53,259 bases of DNA, taken from the NCBI RefSeq assembly GCF_017642925.1, contig NZ_JAEPOL010000025.1, positions 1-53,259 on the forward strand. The letters are read 5' to 3'. The notes below the pieces were generated by a model, which saw nothing but the letters and a program-made list of their open reading frames with translations, was not told the DNA's origin and ran no database searches. Source of the DNA: Maricaulis sp. (GTDB lineage Bacteria; Pseudomonadota; Alphaproteobacteria; Caulobacterales; Maricaulaceae). Shown piece after piece: positions 8,541-17,923 of the stretch; the stretch's first letter is position 1, and each line of letters opens with the position of its first letter. The translations under genes and the position numbers were made by a program.

Positions 8541-11222
8541 ATGGTGATGAAGATGCAAACTACACGATATGCGCTCTCGGCTGCGTTGCTGGCGTCAACC
8601 ACGCTGGTTCCGGTCGCCGCTTTTGCGCAGGACGCTCCGTCCTCCGAAGCCGAAGACGTCATCACGGTCCGCTTCCAGTACATTCCGGATGACCGCCGCG
8701 TCACCTCGGAAGTGTCGGCGGCCCTGTCGATCGACGACCTTGAAACCACCGGCGATAGCGACTTGGCTGCGGCCCTGGTCCGCGTCACCGGCCTGTCGAC
8801 CACGGGCGGCAAGTTTGTCGTCGTCCGCGGCCTCAACGAACGCTACTCCAACACGCTCCTGAACGGCTCTCCGATGCCGTCTCCGGAGCCTTTCCGTCGC
8901 GCGGCGCCGCTCGACATCTTCCCGACCAATGTTCTCTCGAACGTGCTGGTCCAGAAGACCTTCTCCCCGGAATTCCCGGGCGAGTTCGGTGGCGGCGTGA
9001 TCGGTGTCGAAACGGCAACCCTGCCGGATGACCGCTTCCTCACCATCGGTGTGGGCGGCAGCTTCGACACGGTGACGACGGGCAATAACGGCCTGACCTA
9101 TGACGGTTCCGACACGGACTGGCTGGGTTATGACGACGGCCTGCGCGATCTGCCGGCCGAACTGGCCGAGATCTTCAACACGACCCGCGTCGGCAACAAC
9201 CTGCCGGCCGCGCAGCAGCAGGCCATCGGCCGCTCGCTGGTCAATTCGGAACTCTGGGTGCTCCAGACCGTCGATACGGACGCCAATGGCTCCATCGACT
9301 TCAGCGCCGGCGACCGTTTCGATTTCGACGGTTTCTCCCTCGGCCTCACCGCCGCCGGCTCCTACTCGAACGAGTGGGTGACGCGCGAAGGTATCCGTGG
9401 CCGTGGCGGTGTTGACGGCACGTCCGCCCGCTACATCAACGGTCCGGCCAATGACGACTTCTCCGACGTCGCCGCGCCGGAAGATGCCTCCGACAACTAT
9501 ATGGGCACCGAGAACGTCATCGACGTGTCCGGCATGCTGTCGGTCGGCATCGACTGGTACAATGACCACGAGATCAACTTCCTGACGATGGCCCTGCGCT
9601 CGACGTCCAAGGAAGCCCGGACCCAGACCGAGTTCAACGCGGGTGGCAACGGCGTCTTCCTGACCGACAGCCTGGAATGGTTCGAACGTCAGGTGCTGTT
9701 CAACCAGCTGTCCGGCGAGCACGTCTTCTCCTTCCTGGGCGATCTCGCCCTGGACTGGCGGATCTCGGACGCGACCGCCACGCGCGACGCGCCGTACCAG
9801 CGCGAATACCGCTACGAGTATTCCGGTGCGGGCCTGCAGTATGGCGGCAATGTTGCCGACAACCGCACGTCCTTTTCGGAAATCGAGGACAACACCCAGG
9901 ATGCAGGCTTCGATCTTGCCCTGCCGCTGACGGTGTTCGATCGCGATGTCGAGCTGAAAGCCGGTATGTCGGTGACCAGCCGCGAGCGTGAAGCCTACAC
10001 CCGGACCTTCTCCTTCGAGCAGGGTGGTGTGGGTCTGCCGTCCGATCTGCGCTTCAGCCGGATCGACTACATCTTCGCCCCGCAGAACATCGTCGACGAG
10101 CGTCTGCGCCTGGTGGAGACCGGCGGTCTGTCCTTCCCGGAAGCCTATGAAGGCCGGATGAATGTCCGCGCCTACTATGCCGGTGCCGATATCGCGGTGA
10201 ACGATTTCGTTCGCGCTGCGGTGGGTGCCCGCTTCGAAGACGGCGTCCAGAAGGTCGACACGTTCGCTTTCCCGGTTAATGCCGGCGACAGCGGCCTGCT
10301 GGAAACGCGGATCGAGGAAGACTACGTCCTGCCGGCGGTGACGCTGACCTGGACCTTCGCCGACAATCTGCAGCTGCGCACCGGCTATTCCCAGTCGATC
10401 GCCCGGCCGCAGTTCCGCGAACTGGCCTTCGCCGAATTCTTCAACACCGATACCGACCAGCGTTTCCAGGGCAACCCGTATCTCGTGAACACCGAGATCG
10501 AGTCCTACGATGCGCGTCTGGAATACTATTTCGGCCGCGAGGAATTCGTGACCGTCGGCGTGTTCCACAAGATCCTGGAAAACCCGATCGAGGAGTACAT
10601 CCTGCCGACGGGCGACAGCCTGGGCACCTCCTTCATCAATGCGCCTGAAGCGACCCTGACCGGTGCGGAATTCGAGTTCGAGAAAGTCTTCGATCTCTCC
10701 AACCGCTTCGATCGTCCGTTCTTCAATGACCGCGAATGGTTCATCAAGACGAACTACACCTACATCCAGTCGGAAGTGTCGGCTGACGGTACGGTGACGA
10801 TCGCCCAGGGTGCCTTCGGCCAGCCGTCTGCGAACGTGCTGGACGCGGCGGGCTTCATCGATGACGGCCGGGCCCTTCAGGGCCAGTCGGAACACCTGTT
10901 CAACGTCCAGCTCGGCTTCGAAACCTTCGATGGCCGGGCACGCGGCGCCCTGCTCTTCAACTACACCGGAGAGCGCACCCGGGCCGTGGCCGATCTGAAC
11001 ACCGGCAATCCGGCGATCATCGAGCAGGTCCCGAACTCGCTTGACCTGGTCTACAGCCGCACGCTCGATCTGCGCGGCAATGACTGGGATTTCGGGTTCT
11101 CGATCCGCAACATCCTTGGCGACGATTACGAAGCCACCCAGTCCGCGGGCGGGGTCGAACTGCCGGTCGACACCTATGATGTCGGCACGGAGTTCGCGAT
11201 CTCCATCAGCCGCAGCTGGTAA
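8541..11222 (+). CDS. TonB-dependent outer membrane receptor
   Basis: An 893-residue TonB-dependent receptor. The N-terminal signal peptide ends near AAFAQ. A TonB-box-like segment (DVITVR) follows, then a plug domain with VRGLNERYSNTLLNG and RAAPLDIFPTNVL, and a 22-strand-type barrel rich in alternating aromatic segments, ending ISRSW with a terminal aromatic residue as outer membrane barrels need. Three in-frame ATGs (8541, 8547, 8553) crowd the start and no clear ribosome binding site separates them; translational coupling to the lipoprotein gene 66 bp upstream is possible. The lipoprotein-receptor order recalls SusD/SusC-type pairs, but the lipoprotein is not SusD-like. The ligand is unknown; the PhoB-like sites upstream hint at a phosphorus compound. 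Confidence 0.92.
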   Translation: MVMKMQTTRYALSAALLASTTLVPVAAFAQDAPSSEAEDVITVRFQYIPDDRRVTSEVSAALSIDDLETTGDSDLAAALVRVTGLSTTGGKFVVVRGLNERYSNTLLNGSPMPSPEPFRRAAPLDIFPTNVLSNVLVQKTFSPEFPGEFGGGVIGVETATLPDDRFLTIGVGGSFDTVTTGNNGLTYDGSDTDWLGYDDGLRDLPAELAEIFNTTRVGNNLPAAQQQAIGRSLVNSELWVLQTVDTDANGSIDFSAGDRFDFDGFSLGLTAAGSYSNEWVTREGIRGRGGVDGTSARYINGPANDDFSDVAAPEDASDNYMGTENVIDVSGMLSVGIDWYNDHEINFLTMALRSTSKEARTQTEFNAGGNGVFLTDSLEWFERQVLFNQLSGEHVFSFLGDLALDWRISDATATRDAPYQREYRYEYSGAGLQYGGNVADNRTSFSEIEDNTQDAGFDLALPLTVFDRDVELKAGMSVTSREREAYTRTFSFEQGGVGLPSDLRFSRIDYIFAPQNIVDERLRLVETGGLSFPEAYEGRMNVRAYYAGADIAVNDFVRAAVGARFEDGVQKVDTFAFPVNAGDSGLLETRIEEDYVLPAVTLTWTFADNLQLRTGYSQSIARPQFRELAFAEFFNTDTDQRFQGNPYLVNTEIESYDARLEYYFGREEFVTVGVFHKILENPIEEYILPTGDSLGTSFINAPEATLTGAEFEFEKVFDLSNRFDRPFFNDREWFIKTNYTYIQSEVSADGTVTIAQGAFGQPSANVLDAAGFIDDGRALQGQSEHLFNVQLGFETFDGRARGALLFNYTGERTRAVADLNTGNPAIIEQVPNSLDLVYSRTLDLRGNDWDFGFSIRNILGDDYEATQSAGGVELPVDTYDVGTEFAISISRSW

Positions 11223-11234
11223 CACGCATTCGGG

Positions 11235-11258
11235 CGGGCGGACCTTCGGGTCCGCCCG
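11235..11258 (+). terminator. Terminator hairpin after the receptor gene
   Basis: CGGGCGGACC pairs perfectly with GGTCCGCCCG across a TTCG tetraloop, 13 bp past the receptor stop. No long T-run follows. It separates the receptor transcript from the secretion operon. Confidence 0.8.
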
Positions 11259-11287
11259 TCTGCATTCATCCGACGATTAATCCCGAA

Positions 11288-11305
11288 ACGTCGTAAAACT
11301 GACGT
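11288..11305. promoter_or_regulatory. Inverted repeat upstream of gspC
   Basis: ACGTC, eight bases, GACGT: a short perfect inverted repeat in the only non-coding gap before the secretion operon. It could be an operator for the promoter that must lie here. It does not match the PhoB consensus. Confidence 0.25.
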
Positions 11306-11415
11306 ACGCCACGTGTATCGGGGAGCGGATATCCGAAGCTTCGATACGGCATGCCCAAGGCGGGCGCCGGACGCCGGTTCGAAGCGGATGGCGACCGAAG
11401 GGACAGGCGATCATC

Positions 11416-12246
11416 GTGACGCATCAGTCGCAATCACTGCCGGCCGGACGGGGAGGGCGAACGCGCCTTCCGCGCAGTCTCGCGACCGTGCTCGCCCTGG
11501 CCGAACTCCTCCTGCTCGCCGGCCTGACCTATATCGCCGCGCGCCTGATCTGGCTCATCGCCTTCGGCGCCAGCGCGACCGATTTCCAGCAGGATCCGGC
11601 GGATGCCGGCCCGCGGTTCGGCGGCGCTCCGTCCTACCAGGCCGACCTCACGCAACTGGCTGAGACCGACCTGTTCGCTGACCGGCGTGCCGGGCCTGTC
11701 GATGCGGCGCCCGTTGCGGCGGCGATCCAGGAAACCAGCCTCGATCTCACCCTGCGCGGCATCCGCCGCGGCGCGACGCCGGACAGCGGTGGCGCCATCA
11801 TCCAGATCCCCGGTGGCCGCCAGAGCTTCTTTGCCGTGGGTGCGGAAGTCCTCGATGGCGTGACGCTGGAAGAGGTGCATGTCGACCATGTGCTGATCCG
11901 CCGCCGCGGCATCGCCGAATCGCTCTTCCTGCGCGACGAGGACACGCCGCGCGCGGCTGCGGCGCCCGCCGCCGCTGGCGGCCAGTCCGTCGCGGGCCTG
12001 TTCCGCGCCGAGCCGGTGCGCGAGGGCAATCGCCTCACCGGCTATCGCGTCAGCGAGGCCAGCCCGGCCCTCCTGTCGGCAACCGGCCTGCGCAATGGCG
12101 ATGTGATCCTGGCGGTGGATGGCCGTCCCGCCACCGATATTTCCGATCTTCCCGCTCTCTTCCGCCGTCTGCGCGAAGAGGACGGTTTCACCCTGTCGAT
12201 CAATCGGGGCGGCCTGCCCCTGACCCTTCAAGTGGACCTGCCGTGA
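11416..12246 (+). CDS. gspC: Type II secretion system inner membrane protein GspC
   Basis: GspC links the inner membrane platform of the type II secretion system to the outer membrane secretin. The 276-residue product has a short cytoplasmic N-terminus, one membrane segment at about residues 22-50, a periplasmic homology region (about 85-180, containing ETDLFADR and LRGI as in GspC HR domains), and a C-terminal PDZ domain (about 190-275, GLRNGDVILAVDGRPATD). The start is a GTG at 11416; the next in-frame GTG falls inside the membrane segment. The stop overlaps the start of gspD. First gene of a run of twelve gsp genes without internal gaps. Confidence 0.9.
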   Translation: MTHQSQSLPAGRGGRTRLPRSLATVLALAELLLLAGLTYIAARLIWLIAFGASATDFQQDPADAGPRFGGAPSYQADLTQLAETDLFADRRAGPVDAAPVAAAIQETSLDLTLRGIRRGATPDSGGAIIQIPGGRQSFFAVGAEVLDGVTLEEVHVDHVLIRRRGIAESLFLRDEDTPRAAAAPAAAGGQSVAGLFRAEPVREGNRLTGYRVSEASPALLSATGLRNGDVILAVDGRPATDISDLPALFRRLREEDGFTLSINRGGLPLTLQVDLP

Positions 12247-14204
12247 TGACCGATTTCGTGAACCGACTGATTGCGGGCCTCCTGGCGCTCGTCCTGTCTG
12301 CGATGGCACCGGCTGCCGTCTCGGCCCAGTCCGGCGGCCAAGGCAGCGTGGTCAATTTCAACCAGGCCGAAATCCAGGCCGTGATCGACGATGTATCGTC
12401 GGTGACCGGCTATACCTTCATCGTCGATCCCAATGTGCGCGGCCGGGTGACCATCACCTCGCAGGCGCCGCTGACGCCGGACCAGTATTTCCAGGTCTTC
12501 CTGTCGACCATGCGGGTGCATGGCTTTGCCGTCGTGCCGACCGCTTCGGGCGCCTACCAGATCATTCCCGAACAGGCCGGTGCGCGCACCTCCAGCCCGG
12601 TCAATTCCAACCTGCGCGGCGACCAGTATGTCACTGCCGTGGTGCGCCTGACCCATGCGGGCACCCGGGATGCGCTGACGGTCGTGCGGCCGATGGTCAG
12701 CCCGAACGGTTTCGTCAATGCGGCCGAGGGCGGCAATGCGCTGGTCATCGTCGACTATGCCGAGAATGTCGCGCGTATCCGCCAGGTCCTGCGTGACCTG
12801 GATCGCGACACTTCGGTGGTCGAGATGGTCGAACTGTCGAATGTGTCGGCCGGCGAGATGGCGCGCATCATCGAGACCATCCGCACCCGCAACACGTCCG
12901 GCGAAGACGATATGGCGTTCGGCGTCACCGTGGCGCCGATCCCGGCCTCCAACACGGTCGTGCTGCGCGGCAATCGTGACGCCGTGGCCGAGATGATGTC
13001 GCTGATCCGGCGGGTGGATGGCGTCAGCCGGTCCAACCAGGGCTTCCGGGTGATCTATCTCAGCCATGCCGACGGCGAGGACCTGCTGCCCATCCTGCAG
13101 CAGGTGGTCGAGACCATGGCCGATGACGAGACCATGGCCCGGCGTCCGTCCGTCTCCTATCACGCGCCGACCAATGCCGTGGTCGTCAACGCCGATCCCG
13201 ACATCCAGCGCGAGCTGGAACTGGTGATCCGCCAGCTCGACATCCGCCGTCCGCAAGTGCTGGTCGAGGGCATCGTGGTCGAGATGTCCGACACGGTTGC
13301 CGACGAGCTGGGCGTGCAGATGCTGCTGGCCGGCGGCGAGGGCGATGCGCCCCTGGCGATGACCCGCTTCGGGTCGAATACGCCGGATCTTCTGGCCCTG
13401 ACCGGGGCGATCACTTCGCCCGGCGATGACGACAGCGACTTCAATGACGATCTGCGCCAGGCGGCCCTCAACTCGCTGCTCGGCGCCACGGGCGGCACGA
13501 TCGGTTTCGGCGGACAGAATGGTGACGGCACGCTCTTCGGCCTGGTGCTGAACGCGGTGGAGAGCGACCGCAATTCCAACGTCCTGGCGACGCCGTCCAT
13601 CCTGGCGATGGACAATGAGGAAGCCTCCTTCCTGTCCGGCCAGGAAATCCCCGTCACCACCGGTGAAGTGCTGGGCGACGACAATTCCAACCCGTTCCGC
13701 ACGGTGCAGCGCCAGGAAGTCGGCGTGCGCCTGCATGTGCGCCCGCAGATCACCGAGGGCAATACGATACGCCTGCTGATCGAGCAGGAAGTTTCCTCGG
13801 TCGCGGGCACTGTCAATGACGACACGACCGACCTGATCACCAACAAGCGTGAGATTCAGACGACGGTGCTGGCCGATAATGGCGAGATCATCGTGCTGGG
13901 CGGGCTGATCCAGCAGGAAGACGAGGATTCGGTGACCGGTGTGCCGGGCCTGTCCCGCGTGCCGGGCGTGGGCCGTCTGTTCCGGTCCGAGGGCACCGAG
14001 CGCCGCCGCACCAATCTCATGGTCTTCATCCGCCCGACCATCATCCGCGACGAGGCCGACATGCGTGCGGTGACCGACAATCGCTACGGCTATATCCGCG
14101 GCCAGCAGATCGCCAACGATCCGCAGGGTGCGAGTTCGCTGGAATCCATCGTCGAGATGATGATGATCGACATGCCGCGGGGCAGCGCCGACGATGGCGA
14201 GTGA
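12246..14204 (+). CDS. gspD: Type II secretion system secretin GspD
   Basis: GspD forms the outer membrane channel. The 652 residues comprise a signal peptide ending SAQSG near residue 29, an N0 domain (about 34-110, VVNFNQAEIQAVIDDVS), N1-N3 ring domains (about 125-335) and the secretin core (about 440-600) with the signature VPGLSRVPGVGRLF at 566-579. Length is normal for the family. No obvious extended S-domain follows the core, so pilotin targeting, if any, would have to differ from that in enterobacteria. ATG at 12246 is chosen; a GTG lies one codon upstream. The last bases overlap gspE. Confidence 0.95.
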   Translation: MTDFVNRLIAGLLALVLSAMAPAAVSAQSGGQGSVVNFNQAEIQAVIDDVSSVTGYTFIVDPNVRGRVTITSQAPLTPDQYFQVFLSTMRVHGFAVVPTASGAYQIIPEQAGARTSSPVNSNLRGDQYVTAVVRLTHAGTRDALTVVRPMVSPNGFVNAAEGGNALVIVDYAENVARIRQVLRDLDRDTSVVEMVELSNVSAGEMARIIETIRTRNTSGEDDMAFGVTVAPIPASNTVVLRGNRDAVAEMMSLIRRVDGVSRSNQGFRVIYLSHADGEDLLPILQQVVETMADDETMARRPSVSYHAPTNAVVVNADPDIQRELELVIRQLDIRRPQVLVEGIVVEMSDTVADELGVQMLLAGGEGDAPLAMTRFGSNTPDLLALTGAITSPGDDDSDFNDDLRQAALNSLLGATGGTIGFGGQNGDGTLFGLVLNAVESDRNSNVLATPSILAMDNEEASFLSGQEIPVTTGEVLGDDNSNPFRTVQRQEVGVRLHVRPQITEGNTIRLLIEQEVSSVAGTVNDDTTDLITNKREIQTTVLADNGEIIVLGGLIQQEDEDSVTGVPGLSRVPGVGRLFRSEGTERRRTNLMVFIRPTIIRDEADMRAVTDNRYGYIRGQQIANDPQGASSLESIVEMMMIDMPRGSADDGE

Positions 14205-15711
14205 AACGGATACCAGCCCGGCCCGCGAGGCCAGCCCGGTCACCTATGCCTTCGCCCGCCAGAAGGGCGTCGCCTACCGGCCCGGTGCCGAGCCGGCCTT
14301 CCTGTTGCGTCAGGGCGGGGACCGCCGGGCGCTGCTGGAAGTGCGGCGCGTGGTCGGGGCCACGCATCCGGTTGTCGAGTGCGATGCCGGCCGGTTCGAC
14401 CAGGCCCTGTCGGATATCTACGCCTATGCCGGTCTGGGAGCGGACAGTGCGGACGCCGATGCGGCGGACGGCGAAAGCCTGTCCCGGCTGATCGACGAGA
14501 TCCCCAAGACCGAGGACCTGCTGGACAGCGCGTCCGACGCACCGATCATCCGCCTGATCAACGGCATGATTGCCGAGGCCGTGCGCACGGCAGCATCGGA
14601 CATCCACGTCGAGCCCTTCGAGGACCGGGTCTCCATCCGCTACCGCGTCGATGGCGTGCTGCATGAGACAGTCTCGGTCTCGCCGCGCCTGGCGCCGCCG
14701 CTGGTCAGCCGGATCAAGGTGATGGCGCGGCTGGATATTGCCGAAAAGCGCGTGCCGCAGGATGGCCGCCTGACGATTGCCCTGGGCGGCAAGTCGATCG
14801 ATGTGCGGGTCTCCACCCTGCCGTCGCGTCATGGCGAACGCGTCGTGCTGCGTCTGCTGGACAATTCCCAGGCCCGCTTCCGTCTGGACGATCTGGGCAT
14901 GCCCCAGGCCATGCTGGCGGATATGAAGAAGGCGCTGGCCCAGCCCAACGGCATCATCCTCGTCACCGGTCCGACCGGCGCGGGCAAGACCACCACGCTC
15001 TATGCCGGGCTCAACCTTCTCAACGAGGAGACCCGCAACATCCTCACCGTCGAGGATCCGGTGGAATACGCCATCGACGGGATCGGCCAGACCCAGGTCA
15101 ATGCCAAGGTCGGCATGACCTTCGCCGCCGGCCTGCGCGCCATCCTGCGCCAGGACCCGGACATCGTGATGGTCGGCGAGATCCGTGATGTCGAGACGGC
15201 CCAGATCGCCGTCCAGGCCAGCCTGACCGGTCACCTCGTCCTGTCCACCGTGCACACGAATTCCGCCGTCGCCGCCATTGCCCGCCTGCGCGATATGGGC
15301 GTGGAGAGCTATCTGCTGGCTTCGACTCTGTCGGCGATTGTCGCCCAGCGCCTGGTGCGCCGCCTGTGTACGCATTGCCGTGAGGTCTACACGCCGGACG
15401 CGGCCGAGCTGGAGCTGCTGGGGCTGGCAGGCCGCAGCGATGTGACGCTGCACCGTCCGGCGGGGTGCTCGCACTGCAAGCAGACCGGCTATGACGGCCG
15501 GACCGGGGTCTACGAGATCGTCGTGGTCGACGACACGCTGCGCAAGCAGATCCACGACGATGCCCGCGAGAGCGAGATCGCGGCCCACGCCTTCACCCGC
15601 CGCAAGACCCTGTTCCAGAACGGTGTCGATCTGGTCCTGGCCGGCACGACCAGCCTGTCCGAAGTCCTGCGCGTCAGCCGCGAGGAGGGGGAGCGACATG
15701 CCGGCGTTTGA
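14194..15711 (+). CDS. gspE: Type II secretion system ATPase GspE
   Basis: Cytoplasmic hexameric ATPase that powers pseudopilus assembly. In the 505 residues, Walker A is GPTGAGKT (259-266), the Asp box is near 288, Walker B is IVMVGEIRD (324-332) and the His box is STVHTN (351-356). A zinc site is formed by two CxxC pairs (Cys392/395 and Cys425/428), as in GspE and PilB. An N1E-like segment precedes the core and should bind GspL. The ATG overlaps the gspD stop by 11 bp. Confidence 0.96.
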   Translation: MASETDTSPAREASPVTYAFARQKGVAYRPGAEPAFLLRQGGDRRALLEVRRVVGATHPVVECDAGRFDQALSDIYAYAGLGADSADADAADGESLSRLIDEIPKTEDLLDSASDAPIIRLINGMIAEAVRTAASDIHVEPFEDRVSIRYRVDGVLHETVSVSPRLAPPLVSRIKVMARLDIAEKRVPQDGRLTIALGGKSIDVRVSTLPSRHGERVVLRLLDNSQARFRLDDLGMPQAMLADMKKALAQPNGIILVTGPTGAGKTTTLYAGLNLLNEETRNILTVEDPVEYAIDGIGQTQVNAKVGMTFAAGLRAILRQDPDIVMVGEIRDVETAQIAVQASLTGHLVLSTVHTNSAVAAIARLRDMGVESYLLASTLSAIVAQRLVRRLCTHCREVYTPDAAELELLGLAGRSDVTLHRPAGCSHCKQTGYDGRTGVYEIVVVDDTLRKQIHDDARESEIAAHAFTRRKTLFQNGVDLVLAGTTSLSEVLRVSREEGERHAGV

Positions 15712-16936
15712 GTATGAAGCGCTGGATGCCCGCGGCAAGAAGTCGAAAGGCCTGATCACCGCGGACAGCGAGCTGGCAGCCCGGCGCGAACTGCGCGGCC
15801 GGTCGATGGCGCCGCTCTCCGTGCGCTCGGCCGACGGCCGGCGCGCAGCTGCGGTCGCAGGCGACCAGACCTCGCTGATGGACCGGCTGCGCCGGCAGGA
15901 CCTGTCCAGCCGCGAACTCATGCTGGTCACGCGCCAGCTGGCCAGCCTGATCGGCGCCGGCATGCCGATCGCCGAGTCGCTGGGCCTGCTGGCCCGCCAG
16001 GGCGGCCGTCACAACATGCAGCGCGTGCTGATGGCGGTGCGGGCCCGGGTGTCCGAGGGCGACCGGTTGTCCGTCGCCATGGACGGTTTCCCGAAATCCT
16101 TCCCCGCCGTCTACCGCGCCATGATCGCGGCCGGCGAGAGCGCGGGCGGGCTGGGCCATGTGCTCGAACGGCTGGCCGACTATCTGGAAAAGGAACAGGC
16201 GGTGCGCAACCGGATCACCGGCGCGCTGGTCTATCCGGCGGTGCTGACCGTGGTCGCCATGGGCGTGGTGACGATGCTGATGACATTCGTCGTGCCCCGC
16301 ATCGCCGAACAATTCACCGGTATGGGCATGGCGCTGCCACTCCTGACCCGGATCATGATCGGCCTGTCGGGCGGATTGCAGGCGGGCTGGCCTTTCATTG
16401 CTGCCGGTCTCGTCGTGCTGATCGTTGGCAGTGCGCTGGCGCTGCGCCAGGCGCCGGTGCGCACCGCATTCGACGGGCTTCTGGTGGGACTACCCCTGCT
16501 AGGCGGTTTCCTGCGCAAGGCTGAGGCGGCGCGGTTTGCCCGTACGATGGGCATCCTGATCGAAAGCGGCGCTGTGCTGCCGGATGCCCTGCGGGCCGCG
16601 GCGCGGGCGAGCGGCAATCTCGCCGTGCGCAAGCGGATCGGCCAGGTCGTTACCGATGTGGAAAGCGGGCGCGGCCTGTCGGACGCGCTCTCCACGCGCG
16701 GCCGCTTCCCCGCCCTGATGCTGTTCATGGTCGCGGCCGGCGAACGCTCCGGTGCGCTGGGGGAGATGTTCCGCCGCTCTGCCGACCAGATGGACCAGGA
16801 GATCGACGGGGCCATCACGGTCGGCCTCAACCTTCTGGAACCCGGCATCATTCTCGTCCTGGGTGTGGTGGTGGTGATGATCGTGCTGTCGATCCTGCTG
16901 CCCATCCTGCAACTCAACACTTTGGCTCTTGGCTAG
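15698..16936 (+). CDS. gspF: Type II secretion system platform protein GspF
   Basis: Polytopic inner membrane platform protein of 412 residues that couples the ATPase to pseudopilin assembly. The start is the ATG at 15698, which gives the family's typical MPAFEYEALDARG beginning and sits behind GAGGAGGGGGAG; the open frame runs further upstream inside gspE but that part is antifamily sequence. Two GspF/PilC domains are visible, with membrane spans near ALVYPAVLTVVAMGVVTML, at GWPFIAAGLVVLIVGSAL and at the C-terminus (IILVLGVVVVMIVLSIL). It overlaps gspE by 14 bp. Confidence 0.95.
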   Translation: MPAFEYEALDARGKKSKGLITADSELAARRELRGRSMAPLSVRSADGRRAAAVAGDQTSLMDRLRRQDLSSRELMLVTRQLASLIGAGMPIAESLGLLARQGGRHNMQRVLMAVRARVSEGDRLSVAMDGFPKSFPAVYRAMIAAGESAGGLGHVLERLADYLEKEQAVRNRITGALVYPAVLTVVAMGVVTMLMTFVVPRIAEQFTGMGMALPLLTRIMIGLSGGLQAGWPFIAAGLVVLIVGSALALRQAPVRTAFDGLLVGLPLLGGFLRKAEAARFARTMGILIESGAVLPDALRAAARASGNLAVRKRIGQVVTDVESGRGLSDALSTRGRFPALMLFMVAAGERSGALGEMFRRSADQMDQEIDGAITVGLNLLEPGIILVLGVVVVMIVLSILLPILQLNTLALG

Positions 16937-16946
16937 GGAGATTTCG

Positions 16947-17402
16947 ATGCAGACCCGTTCGGCCGCTCAGACGACTGACGACATGCAGGAAGACCGCGAG
17001 GCCGGTTTCTCCCTGCTGGAGATCATGATCTCGATCACCATTCTGGGCCTTCTGGCCACGATCGTGGTGATCAATGTCCTGCCCGCGCAGGACCAGGCGA
17101 TGGTGCAGAAGGCCCGCACCGATATCGCCACGCTGGAACAGGCGCTCGATGCCTACCGGCTCGACATGCGCGAATATCCCTCGACCGAGGACAGTCTGCA
17201 GGCGCTGGTCGAGGCGCCGCGCGGGGCGGAGAATTATCGCGAGGGCGGCTATGTGCGCCGCCTGCCGGACGATCCCTGGGGCAATCCCTACCAGTACGCC
17301 TATCCGGGCCAGCACGGCATGCTGGACATCTGGTCGCTGGGCCGGGACGGCCGCGAGGGCGGCGAGGAGCTCGACGCCGATATCGGCAACTGGCAGGGCT
17401 GA
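16947..17402 (+). CDS. gspG: Type II secretion system major pseudopilin GspG
   Basis: Major pseudopilin, 151 residues. The prepilin site is EAG|FSLLEIM, with cleavage after Gly20 and the conserved Glu at mature position 5. The hydrophobic helix follows. The C-terminal half has the GspG pattern DPWGNPYQYAYPGQHG and DIWSLGRDG, associated with calcium binding. The ATG at 16947 is preceded by AGGGAG; an upstream TTG (16929) within gspF is unlikely. The prepilin peptidase at 23091-23573 is the likely processing enzyme. Confidence 0.95.
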   Translation: MQTRSAAQTTDDMQEDREAGFSLLEIMISITILGLLATIVVINVLPAQDQAMVQKARTDIATLEQALDAYRLDMREYPSTEDSLQALVEAPRGAENYREGGYVRRLPDDPWGNPYQYAYPGQHGMLDIWSLGRDGREGGEELDADIGNWQG

Positions 17403-17920
17403 TGACGGCCATGCCCGCCCATACGCCCAGCCGTGAAGCCGGCCTGTCGCTGATCGAGATCCTGGTGGGGATCTCGATCCTGGCGATTGTCGCCTTTGCG
17501 GTGACGCTGTCGATCACGCCGGGCGGGCCGGCGATCGAACGCGAGGCCGATCGTCTCGCGGCCAGGCTCAACCAGGCCGAGGCCGAGGCGATTGCGTCCG
17601 GCGCGCCGGTGGGACTGGCGGTCGAGGGCGCCGGCGAAGGCTATGCCTTCTACCGCCTGGTCGACGGACGCTGGTGGCCGGTGCGCGACCATCCCACACT
17701 GACGGAATACCGCTTTGAAGACGCGCTGCGCCTGCGGGTCGAGGAGACGCGGCCGGTGGCGCCCGAGGCCGCGGCCCGGGCCGCGCTCTACCCGGCGATC
17801 TGGTTCGACCCGGCCGGCATGACCGAACCTTTCCGCCTGCGCCTGTCGGCTGATGACGGTGCCGAAATCGAACTGGACTGGCAGGCTGCCGGCCGGATCG
17901 AACGCACGGCGCGGGGCTGA
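17402..17920 (+). CDS. gspH: Type II secretion system minor pseudopilin GspH
   Basis: Minor pseudopilin of 172 residues. The prepilin motif REAG|LSLIEIL gives Glu at mature position 5 (residue 19) followed by a hydrophobic helix. The rest is the variable GspH globular domain, with FYRLVDGRWWPV as a recognisable segment. The ATG overlaps the gspG stop by one base. The gspG-H-I-J-K order supports the assignment better than sequence alone. Confidence 0.88.
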   Translation: MTAMPAHTPSREAGLSLIEILVGISILAIVAFAVTLSITPGGPAIEREADRLAARLNQAEAEAIASGAPVGLAVEGAGEGYAFYRLVDGRWWPVRDHPTLTEYRFEDALRLRVEETRPVAPEAAARAALYPAIWFDPAGMTEPFRLRLSADDGAEIELDWQAAGRIERTARG

Positions 17921-17923
17921 TCC

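Noticed and set aside
5532-8558. A 1008-codon open frame on the minus strand
   Set aside because: It is exactly antisense to the lipoprotein gene, which has a signal, lipobox and repeated modules. The antisense product is Arg/Val/Asp-biased without motifs. High GC leaves such frames open.
8595-11225. An 876-codon minus-strand frame
   Set aside because: Antisense shadow of the TonB receptor gene, with no family resemblance.
12228-14243. A 671-codon minus-strand frame rich in His, Asp and Gly
   Set aside because: Antisense shadow of gspD; composition is a by-product of the sense codons.
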